This document shows positions 1 through 5,921 of a DNA stretch of 6,574 nt, piece after piece. The notes beneath the pieces are model-generated. The model ran no database searches and was not told the DNA's origin. It saw nothing but the letters and a program-made list of their open reading frames with translations. Numbering within the stretch: the first letter of the stretch is position 1; the number at the start of each line of letters is the position of its first letter. Source of the DNA: an uncultured Blautia sp. (lineage in GTDB: Bacteria; Bacillota; Clostridia; Lachnospirales; Lachnospiraceae). The stretch spans positions 1-6,574 of the forward strand of contig CAMBYR010000127.1 of assembly GCA_945872375.1 (NCBI GenBank). Reading direction: 5' to 3'. The translations under genes were made by a program, and so were the position numbers.

Positions 1-1031
1 GGTTCCGGTGCAATAACGGTAATCGTCAATACATTTGAAGAAATACTCACTCCTGCTGTCGTAACAGCTGTTGCCTGAACAAGAATCGTTCCGGAACCGC
101 CGTTCGCTGTCAGCATTCCCAGAACAGGATCCACAGAGGAAAATACACCGGATGCTCCGCCGGAGCTTCCGACCACATTCCACCTCAACGAATCAAGATT
201 CACATCACCGATGATCCATTTATTCAGCAATTCCGTTTCCCCTGCATTCATGGAAGACGGACCCGAAATCGTAAGGGATGCATTCGCTGCCTCTTCATCC
301 GCAAACACATGATCCGGCGGTGCCACCTGGATCTCATTGCGAAGATTTACGGTATGTAATGTTTCAATTTCTTTATCACGCACCTTCACCGTAAGCTGAA
401 AGCGAACGATCCGCTCCGATTCCACTCTGGAAACATCTGCATTAAAGCTTAATATTCCTTCCGCAAGAACTGTACGGCCAATAAGAACCTCCGGGTCAGA
501 CACTTCACCGCTTCCATCTCCCGAAAACTCCGTTCCCTCATCCGCCGGTGCGGTAAACAATCCTCCCTCATCCGAAAATGTACTGGCTTCATCCGACAAA
601 CCCTCTGTTTCTTCCGAAACACCGGTTTTATCATACTTTTTCTGACTGTAATACAAAGTCTCACCGGATGCATCCCAGTCCAGCACATCATAAACATACT
701 CACGGCTTCCCGGCACTATCTCATAGGAATTACAGATCAGAAACGTTTTATTTGTCTGAGACGAGCTGTCAATATCTCCTGTAATAGGACTTCCGGGAGC
801 AGCGCCGGACCCGGACGCATAATAAACACTCCGATTGGCATCGATCACAAGATTCTGAATCGTATCCAGAGTCTGCTGTGTTTCCATCTGGACCTTTGCA
901 TTTCCGGAAGTACTTCGAAAGCCGGAAGAACCTGTTGTGATCAGGGTTATGATCACACCGGAAAAAATGGCAATGATTGCCACTGTAACAATTAATTCAA
1001 TTAGTGTAATACCCCGATTGTTTTTTCTCAT
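1..1031 (-). CDS. PilW/GspJ-like prepilin fused to an Ig-like (BIG2-type) domain, 3' end outside window
   Basis: Translated by hand: open from the ATG at 1031 to the left edge without a stop, 343 residues visible, C-terminus missing. The leader MRKNNRG (7 residues) is followed by ITLIELIVTVAIIAIFSGVI, so Ile is at +1 and Glu at +5 (residue 12). Then comes GFRSTSGNAKVQMETQQTLD, with TIQNLVIDANRSVYYAS, the helix-plus-first-strand pattern of PilW/GspJ proteins, followed by short strands (KTFLICNSYEI, EYVYDVLDWD, ETLYYSQKKYD). Residues 139-181 are an acidic Ser/Gly-rich stretch with 14 Asp/Glu and no Lys/Arg. After this, the pilin-like sheet resumes (ILSFNADVSRVE, IVRFQLTVKVRD). Residues about 252-338 look like a bacterial Ig-like domain of BIG2 type: SLTISGPSSMNAGET, LRWNVVG, the turn GMLTANGGSGTILVQATAV, and the closing strand LTITVIAPEP. 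Such domains are common in Gram-positive surface adhesins. Likely a tip minor pilin displaying an extracellular binding module. It is last in the visible operon, 11 nt after the GspH-like stop. Confidence 0.85.
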   Translation of the reverse strand, partial: MRKNNRGITLIELIVTVAIIAIFSGVIITLITTGSSGFRSTSGNAKVQMETQQTLDTIQNLVIDANRSVYYASGSGAAPGSPITGDIDSSSQTNKTFLICNSYEIVPGSREYVYDVLDWDASGETLYYSQKKYDKTGVSEETEGLSDEASTFSDEGGLFTAPADEGTEFSGDGSGEVSDPEVLIGRTVLAEGILSFNADVSRVESERIVRFQLTVKVRDKEIETLHTVNLRNEIQVAPPDHVFADEEAANASLTISGPSSMNAGETELLNKWIIGDVNLDSLRWNVVGSSGGASGVFSSVDPVLGMLTANGGSGTILVQATAVTTAGVSISSNVLTITVIAPE

Positions 1032-1038
1032 GGAGCGT

Positions 1039-1045
1039 CTCCTTA
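1039..1045 (-). promoter_or_regulatory. Shine-Dalgarno overlapping the upstream stop codon
   Basis: TAAGGAG on the minus strand lies 7 nt before the ATG at 1031; its TAA (1045-1043) is the stop codon of the GspH-like gene. A ribosome terminating there sits on the next gene's binding site, which favours coupled translation of the two pseudopilins. Confidence 0.8.
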
Positions 1046-1624
1046 TAGTTCCTCAACATCCACCTCTCCGGTCGCCTGACAGAGCGTAATTCTTTTCGTA
1101 TGGCTTCCGCCTCTGATCAGAATTGCGGAACATCGTTTTCCGGAATCTTTAAAAGAAATATTTTGATTGGAATTCAGGAAAGCATCGATTTCAGTCTGAT
1201 CCAGCACTCCTGTCTGGATTTCACGAAATCCCCCTGTTTCCCTGTCAAAGGTCAGAATCAGAAAATCCCCCGGGGTATTCAGATCGACTTCCTCTCCTGC
1301 ATCAGTCATGTAACTGATCTTCACACCGGCAGGAGAGATTTTTTCCGGGTGCTCTTCCTTTACGCCGGAATTTTTTCCTCTGTCCAGATAGTAGCTGATA
1401 TAAAATCCATCTGCTTTGCGTTCCAGCTTCATTTCTCCCACCAGTCTGCTCATGGCCTCGATCCTGGTCTTTGCTATCGCTGCCTGAATACTTCCGGACG
1501 CTCTTTGTACCCGAAATCCAATGACAGGATTTAATGACATGGACAGCATGCCCAGCAAAATTGCCAGAATGGAAACAGCGATTACCATTTCTATCAGCGT
1601 AAATCCCTGATTCTTTTTTTTCAT
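1043..1624 (-). CDS. GspH/FimT-like pseudopilin
   Basis: A 193-residue prepilin with the textbook leader MKKKNQG followed by FTLIEMVIAVSILAILLGML: Phe at +1 and Glu at +5 (residue 12), hydrophobic helix about residues 8-30. The helix continues to IQAAIAKTRIEAMSR, the Ala/Arg-rich stretch common in GspH/FimT proteins. Beta strands follow (GVKISYM, FLILTFDRETGGF, CSAILIRGG, KRITLCQATGEVDV); the final strand-Gly-Glu-Val ending resembles the GspH/FimT C-terminal beta-sheet. C165 and C182 lie on neighbouring predicted strands and could form a disulfide. Size is normal for the family, in contrast to its neighbours. Role by family: low-abundance pseudopilin supporting filament initiation, processed by the prepilin peptidase and inserted in the cytoplasmic membrane. 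The gene follows the K-like gene after 45 nt, and its TAA overlaps the ribosome binding site of the next gene, indicating translational coupling. Codons 2-4 contain a run of eight A. The start at 1624 gives a 7-residue leader; a start at 1645 would add seven residues. Confidence 0.88.
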   Translation of the reverse strand: MKKKNQGFTLIEMVIAVSILAILLGMLSMSLNPVIGFRVQRASGSIQAAIAKTRIEAMSRLVGEMKLERKADGFYISYYLDRGKNSGVKEEHPEKISPAGVKISYMTDAGEEVDLNTPGDFLILTFDRETGGFREIQTGVLDQTEIDAFLNSNQNISFKDSGKRCSAILIRGGSHTKRITLCQATGEVDVEEL

Positions 1625-1628
1625 GCTG

Positions 1629-1639
1629 TCACCGCCTTT
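1629..1639 (-). promoter_or_regulatory. Shine-Dalgarno fixing the start of the GspH-like pseudopilin
   Basis: Minus strand reads AAAGGCGGTGA, matching 9 of 11 positions of the ideal TAAGGAGGTGA, with 7 nt from GGCGG to the ATG at 1624. An in-frame ATG at 1645 has only a weak GAGAAAG upstream and would itself overlap this site. Confidence 0.8.
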
Positions 1640-1669
1640 CCTCATATGAATCGCTTTCTCTGTATTCGT

Positions 1670-4135
1670 TTATTTTTTCTTCCAGTTTTCGTAGGTAATA
1701 TAATCTCCAAGAGTATAGGTATCTGTCAGATTCCCATTGTAACTGCTGCCATCAGAGGTAAGCGAATTTCCCAAAACATACTTATCCCCTTCCCAGAAAA
1801 AGTCTCTGGGTGCCAGACTGCCGGAAGCCACCTGTGCCTGAAATACTTTTGCCGCATCCAGCGGCCGGGACTGAAGTCTGGCTCCGGATTCCAGCGTGAT
1901 CGTTCCCTTTGCCATGATGATCCCTGAAAAATTCACATTTTCCTTAATCAATACATCCCCTGTACAGATCACAAGACGAAGCTTTTCCGCTTCTGCAGCA
2001 TCAATCACAAAGGTACTGTCTGCTCCCGGAATGGTTTTAGTAACATCCACTCCATTCTCTTTTGTAACAAAAACAGATTCTTTTCCATTATGATACATGA
2101 CCGCTCTCAGATGATCGTTGTCTGCGCCTGCATCAAACACATATTTCTGTGTTCCGTCATTATGATTGCTTTCAATGAATTTTACCATGTCCTTTTCATT
2201 GACCATATTGTCAAAAACCGTACGGTCAAAATCCGTTTCGTCATGAGAATAGCCCTCGCTGTCTTCCATATCTGTTTTAAGAAGACTGTAGCTGCTGATC
2301 ATTTTCCGGTTCAGAGAATACCACATATTCTGATAATTCATCTGCTCCTCCAGAAGCGGAGCCGCACTTCCGTCTTCTTCTTTTAATTTCACATCCGTAT
2401 CTTTTCTCAGACTTCCCTGATTCTCCCCGCCATCATATGTCAGAACATTTCCATCCGTAATATATCGAAGGAAGCTGCTCTGATCATTGATCAGAATGCC
2501 GGAATCCTCACCAAAATAAAAGGACAGATACCGATCGATTGCAGCCTGATTCACCTGATAATATTCCTGCATGAAAGAAGATGCAGACTGTTCGTCAGAA
2601 AAATTCAGATAAAAATATACGGCACCCTCGCCACCTGTTTCCTGGTAAAAGACGGTCTTCACCGGTTCATTCAGATCCACACCAATATCCAGAAGGCTCT
2701 TTCCTCCCCAGGCATCCACCGGCATGGAAAGATGCTCCTGATTTACCACAGGATTCTCCTCTCCTGTACTGCTTATCTGTTTTGCAAGATATTCTTCATA
2801 TGTCATGGGATTTTGGCCCTTTCCATCATACAGGATCTCCGATGGAGCCAGATATGCAAGCTGTGTTCCTTTTACCGTCAGGCTTTCCCCCATGATCACA
2901 TCCGAATTGGACGAAGCGCCGGATATTCCCGAAATCCTGGAGGCTGCAATATACGTTCTTCCTGAAAGCATCAGTTTTTCCAGACCGGACAGATCCAGTG
3001 TCGTATTTCTGCCGTTAATCACAATGGCACTGCTGACGTCAGAAGCCTTACTTCCCGCAAAATAATCCTTATTATAAGAAATTTCAGCCGACTCTCCGGA
3101 ACCAAATCCGTAATACTCTCCACTGATGGTCACGCTGCTCTGATTTCCGCTCTCCACCGTAGTATCATCTGCAAGATAGGTTTTTCCGAGAAGCTCCACT
3201 GTCGCCTCGGAAAGAGTGATCCCCTGTGCCCAGAGTGCCACCTGTCCGCCGCTTCTAAATGAACCGTTTTTCTGTATCTGAATCTCTCCCTGGCATACCA
3301 TTCGTTCTCCGGAAGACACCGAAAGGCCTGCTCCGGATTTCACAAGAACGCTGACCGGATCTGCATTGGGATCTGCCTGCTCCATCAGGCCGGCGTATAT
3401 ACTTCCTTCTATAGTCGCACCGGATCCTGCAGCCGTATTTTCACAGACGATTCCGCCGTCTGCAACAACGATCATATTCATCAGATCAGGAAGAGTGGAC
3501 GGAGTGGGAAAATGAACCTCCGGGATTCCAAGCCGAAGATCGGTTTCAATAACAGATGCCCTTCCTTTTGCATCCACATATATGACACGAAGCCTTTTCA
3601 GTACGATTCCGCTTTTTGTACCAATGGTCATAATCGGATCCAGGCCGGATGCCGTGGTAACCACCAGAGATTCACTGCTGCTGTCAAAAGAAGCACTGTT
3701 TTTCAGATCCACATAAGAGTACAGCCTGTCCAGATCATAAAGCCGCAAAGTACTTCCGGCCGCTGTTCCCGGCTCCTGCAGACGCTCTGCCAGTTTCAGC
3801 ACATACTGCTCACGAAAGCTGCTCCGGCGAATCTCATCCAGTGCTGCGCCCTCCACGGAATCCGTACGGGAATAGGTCTCCAGAACCTGAATATAGACAT
3901 GAGACATCACTTCTCCCATATCCTCCAAAAGGCCGGTGCGGATTTCCTCCAGTGCCTGTTCCGCCGTATAAAAGCTGTCCTTACTTTTTAAATCCGTTGT
4001 CTTCATCTGAAAATTGGCTGCTGCCATATAGAGCACAAGAAGTCCCAGAATTGCAATAAACGCAATTGCCACTATGACTGTAATAATCGAAAAGCCTTGA
4101 TTCTTCTGTTTATGATTTCTGGTTCTGCTTCTCAT
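1670..4135 (-). CDS. Very large PilX/GspK-like minor prepilin lacking Glu+5, with beta-rich repeats
   Basis: An 821-residue protein. The basic leader MRSRTRNHKQKNQG (14 residues) precedes FSIITVIVAIAFIAILGLLV; after cleavage at Gly14 the +5 residue is Thr19, not Glu. Loss of Glu+5 is the known hallmark of GspK, the pseudopilin capping the T2SS tip, and is also seen in some PilX-type proteins. After the helix, YTAEQALEEIRTGLLEDM continues as amphipathic helix, as in PilX N-terminal domains. Residues about 224-365 are rich in Gly, Ser, Thr and Val with short alternating strands (for example TIEGSIYAG, VTISGEYYGFG), resembling beta-solenoid or bactofilin-like surfaces; a second such patch (about 716-760) contains LVICTGDVLIKENVNFSGII. 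The middle, about 440-700, is acidic mixed alpha/beta of unknown fold. Cys are at 231, 281 and 724. GspK is usually near 300 residues, so this is over twice the norm. It ends in a Lys-rich ENWKKK with TAA. Likely role: tip-cap minor pilin with a large exposed, possibly ligand-binding head (inference). No frameshift or break is visible. Confidence 0.85.
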   Translation of the reverse strand: MRSRTRNHKQKNQGFSIITVIVAIAFIAILGLLVLYMAAANFQMKTTDLKSKDSFYTAEQALEEIRTGLLEDMGEVMSHVYIQVLETYSRTDSVEGAALDEIRRSSFREQYVLKLAERLQEPGTAAGSTLRLYDLDRLYSYVDLKNSASFDSSSESLVVTTASGLDPIMTIGTKSGIVLKRLRVIYVDAKGRASVIETDLRLGIPEVHFPTPSTLPDLMNMIVVADGGIVCENTAAGSGATIEGSIYAGLMEQADPNADPVSVLVKSGAGLSVSSGERMVCQGEIQIQKNGSFRSGGQVALWAQGITLSEATVELLGKTYLADDTTVESGNQSSVTISGEYYGFGSGESAEISYNKDYFAGSKASDVSSAIVINGRNTTLDLSGLEKLMLSGRTYIAASRISGISGASSNSDVIMGESLTVKGTQLAYLAPSEILYDGKGQNPMTYEEYLAKQISSTGEENPVVNQEHLSMPVDAWGGKSLLDIGVDLNEPVKTVFYQETGGEGAVYFYLNFSDEQSASSFMQEYYQVNQAAIDRYLSFYFGEDSGILINDQSSFLRYITDGNVLTYDGGENQGSLRKDTDVKLKEEDGSAAPLLEEQMNYQNMWYSLNRKMISSYSLLKTDMEDSEGYSHDETDFDRTVFDNMVNEKDMVKFIESNHNDGTQKYVFDAGADNDHLRAVMYHNGKESVFVTKENGVDVTKTIPGADSTFVIDAAEAEKLRLVICTGDVLIKENVNFSGIIMAKGTITLESGARLQSRPLDAAKVFQAQVASGSLAPRDFFWEGDKYVLGNSLTSDGSSYNGNLTDTYTLGDYITYENWKKK

Positions 4136-4141
4136 TTTCTT

Positions 4142-4146
4142 CCTCC
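4142..4146 (-). promoter_or_regulatory. Shine-Dalgarno fixing the start of the PilX/GspK-like prepilin
   Basis: GGAGG on the minus strand, 6 nt before the ATG at 4135 and immediately after the stop codon of the preceding prepilin. It argues against the longer frame starting at 4171, which would overlap the upstream gene by 20 nt and has no comparable site. Confidence 0.85.
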
Positions 4147-4151
4147 GGCTA

Positions 4152-5744
4152 TCAGTTTTCCTTGGCTCCATCCAGAGTGACGATCAAATCTTCTTCCGGA
4201 AACTGTCGTTCTGCCGCACCCTGTTTATAAATACTTACCTTTGCAGTATAAATTCTGTCTCCCGATTTTCTGTCATCCAGACCATTAAAATCCAAAACGG
4301 CCTTTGCACTGCTGCTTGTGACCTTTCTGGATGTATTGGTTTTCTGATTCTCCGCTTTATAGGTGATCTTCATCTGATTGATTTTCGGCCGACTGCCCGT
4401 ATCATTCAGATCACTGATGTTGTAATCCAGATTTGTACGAAGCTTCGTCTGCGCGTCAAACAGAGACGGATTGGTGTTCCAGTTGGGATTTCCATTGGAA
4501 GACGGATCTTCAATGACCGTTAAGGCCATCCGGTAACTCAGTTCTTTGGTTGATGTAGGCTTTCCGCTGTCATCCTCCCTCTGCTTTACCACATAAAAAT
4601 TCAATGGATAATTCATCGTATTGTCCAGAATGATCTCATCAAGAGGATTGCTGCCGCTGACAGAATGATAATTCGGATAATAAAACAGATACAGATTTTT
4701 TAACTGCGTATCTGTTTCCGTACTGTAAATGGGGAAATAAGGGCTTTCGTATGTACAGATACATTTTCCCCCTTCCAAAACCCCCTCCGGTCCTTTTCCC
4801 TTACACGGGCAGATGTTCATGGTTTCAAACTCCGTGCCTCCCTGCTTCTGGTAGCCATAGGCCTGAAGCGTATATTTCGCATCCACCTGAACAATTCCGG
4901 CTTCCTCTTTCAGCCGAATGGTCAGTGTTCTGCCGGTATACTCATAAACCTCGTCCGGAGACAGTACTTCCGGCTTTGCAGGGGCATTCTCATCCATACC
5001 ATATTTTTCATTCCATTTTGCCAGTGCCAGAATGTTCTGCTCACTGACGATCGCCTTCATAGCATTTTCATCCCAGTTTTTCTCCATAATCAGGAATGCG
5101 TCCGTTTTCGTATTCATTTTGGCAATATTCGGTGTCTGGTAATCATTTTTTCCAACCACATCCGATGCGGAGGTTTTCTTTTTATAACCGGAATCCGCAC
5201 TTCCGTCAAATTCAATCAATGCATCAAAACTTTCGTGAAGATGGGTAAGATTGGTCATTTCAAAATAATATTTCGAGGCATTCTCTCCTGTAAGCCTTGG
5301 ATTGAACTCATAAGTTCTTCCGCCATCCTCTGAGATCACAGACGCAGTTACATTGCTTTTGTCATCTCCGGAATGTTCAAAAAGACGTACCGGTACCAGC
5401 TCACCCTTGTTGTTTTTCATAAGCTCACCGATTCCAATATTCTCATTCCGGATCAGATCTGTTTTCGTCTCCAGAAAAGAAAAATGACTGAACCCGGTAA
5501 ATGGATCCAAAGGATAATTAAAGTCTCTGGAAAGCTCAGGAAAATCCTTTGCCTTTATTTCCTCCATGATATTCTGAGCCGTAGAGGTCGCTTCCAGATA
5601 CAGATTGGATTTTCTGTTGATGCGTCCTGAAGTAATAAATCCCTGAAACAGCACGATGGCTGCAATGGAAAAAATACTGACGGCAATAATCACTTCCAGA
5701 AGCGAAATGCCGGAATTGTCCGTTTTCAGCGATCTCCTCTCCAT
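4152..5744 (-). CDS. Large PilV/GspI-like minor prepilin with CxC-x13-CxC motif
   Basis: A 530-residue prepilin. The leader MERRSLKTDNSG (12 residues) ends in Gly and is followed by ISLLEVIIAVSIFSIAAIVL, so cleavage would leave Ile at +1 and the canonical Glu at +5; the hydrophobic helix spans about residues 13-37. The helix continues into a polar stretch (YLEATSTAQNIMEEIKAKDF), typical of PilV/GspI-class minor pilins. The remaining some 450 residues form a large, mostly beta-rich ectodomain I cannot assign. Its only cysteines are C312, C314, C328 and C330, spaced as CPC-x13-CIC, suggesting a metal site or paired disulfides. Usual GspI proteins are about 120 residues, so this is an outsized member. 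Role by family: minor pilin that initiates assembly and sits at the pilus tip. The start at 5744 is chosen for its strong ribosome binding site. The stop TGA lies 16 nt before the next start, indicating co-transcription. The I/V assignment rests on the helix and gene order only; prepilin status is near certain. Confidence 0.85.
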   Translation of the reverse strand: MERRSLKTDNSGISLLEVIIAVSIFSIAAIVLFQGFITSGRINRKSNLYLEATSTAQNIMEEIKAKDFPELSRDFNYPLDPFTGFSHFSFLETKTDLIRNENIGIGELMKNNKGELVPVRLFEHSGDDKSNVTASVISEDGGRTYEFNPRLTGENASKYYFEMTNLTHLHESFDALIEFDGSADSGYKKKTSASDVVGKNDYQTPNIAKMNTKTDAFLIMEKNWDENAMKAIVSEQNILALAKWNEKYGMDENAPAKPEVLSPDEVYEYTGRTLTIRLKEEAGIVQVDAKYTLQAYGYQKQGGTEFETMNICPCKGKGPEGVLEGGKCICTYESPYFPIYSTETDTQLKNLYLFYYPNYHSVSGSNPLDEIILDNTMNYPLNFYVVKQREDDSGKPTSTKELSYRMALTVIEDPSSNGNPNWNTNPSLFDAQTKLRTNLDYNISDLNDTGSRPKINQMKITYKAENQKTNTSRKVTSSSAKAVLDFNGLDDRKSGDRIYTAKVSIYKQGAAERQFPEEDLIVTLDGAKEN

Positions 5745-5750
5745 ATCTGA

Positions 5751-5759
5751 ACCTCCTCT
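5751..5759 (-). promoter_or_regulatory. Shine-Dalgarno fixing the start of the PilV/GspI-like prepilin
   Basis: On the minus strand this reads AGAGGAGGT, with GGAGG at 5756-5752 and 7 nt to the ATG at 5744. The longest open frame could start at 5834, but that ATG has no ribosome binding site, lies at the edge of the hairpin and would place 30 extra residues before a leader that is already complete. Confidence 0.85.
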
Positions 5760-5833
5760 CCTGATGTATTCCTCACAAAACAGCTTGTCAGATACGGAAA
5801 TCCCATCACATGGAAATTCCATATCAGAACACA

Positions 5834-5864
5834 TTTAGAGGGTGCAGTTTCTACGCCCTCTAAA
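5834..5864. repeat. 31-nt near-palindrome (hairpin) in the pilO-to-prepilin gap
   Basis: Arms 5834-5847 and 5851-5864 fold around a 3-nt loop (TTT on +, AAA on -). The outer nine base pairs (tttagaggg/ccctctaaa) are perfect, followed by one T.G wobble, a G-C pair, one C.A mismatch, and A-T and G-C pairs closing the loop. It sits in the 177-nt space between pilO and the next gene, the only real gap in the window. Neither strand has a U-tract after the stem, so it is a poor fit to an intrinsic terminator. It could be an RNA processing or stability hairpin, an attenuator, a protein-binding operator or a small REP-like repeat. I see no convincing -35/-10 pair or known riboswitch in the rest of the gap. 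Confidence 0.7.
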
Positions 5865-5921
5865 CATTTCATCCAGGTAATGCCCTTCAAAAATCCTGAG
5901 CAGTTACCATCTTATGATATT

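Noticed and set aside
449..703. 84-codon minus-strand open frame
   Set aside because: It is out of frame with and wholly inside the J-like prepilin, which is open from 1031 to the window edge. Its product (many Met, Arg and Cys) looks like a shadow.
3512..3991. 159-codon open frame on the plus strand, and other plus-strand frames (1100-1534, 2090-2386, 2581-2895, 4751-5047)
   Set aside because: All lie opposite minus-strand prepilin genes that have clear leaders, ribosome sites and continuous frames. Their translations are rich in Cys, His and Pro with no recognisable domain, as expected for antisense shadows.
5745..5834. 30-residue N-terminal extension of the PilV/GspI-like gene starting at 5834
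   Set aside because: No ribosome binding site precedes 5834, whereas a strong one precedes 5744. The extension would bury the prepilin leader far from the N-terminus.
5834..5864. Calling the hairpin an intrinsic terminator
   Set aside because: Sequence after the stem is AAATGTG on one side and CATTTCATCC on the other, with no T-run on either strand.
5745..5921. Promoter or c-di-GMP riboswitch upstream of the prepilins
   Set aside because: The best sigma-A-like pair I found (CTGACA, 17 nt, TACATC) is poor at -10 and would place the start of transcription within the ribosome binding site. I saw no recognisable riboswitch core.
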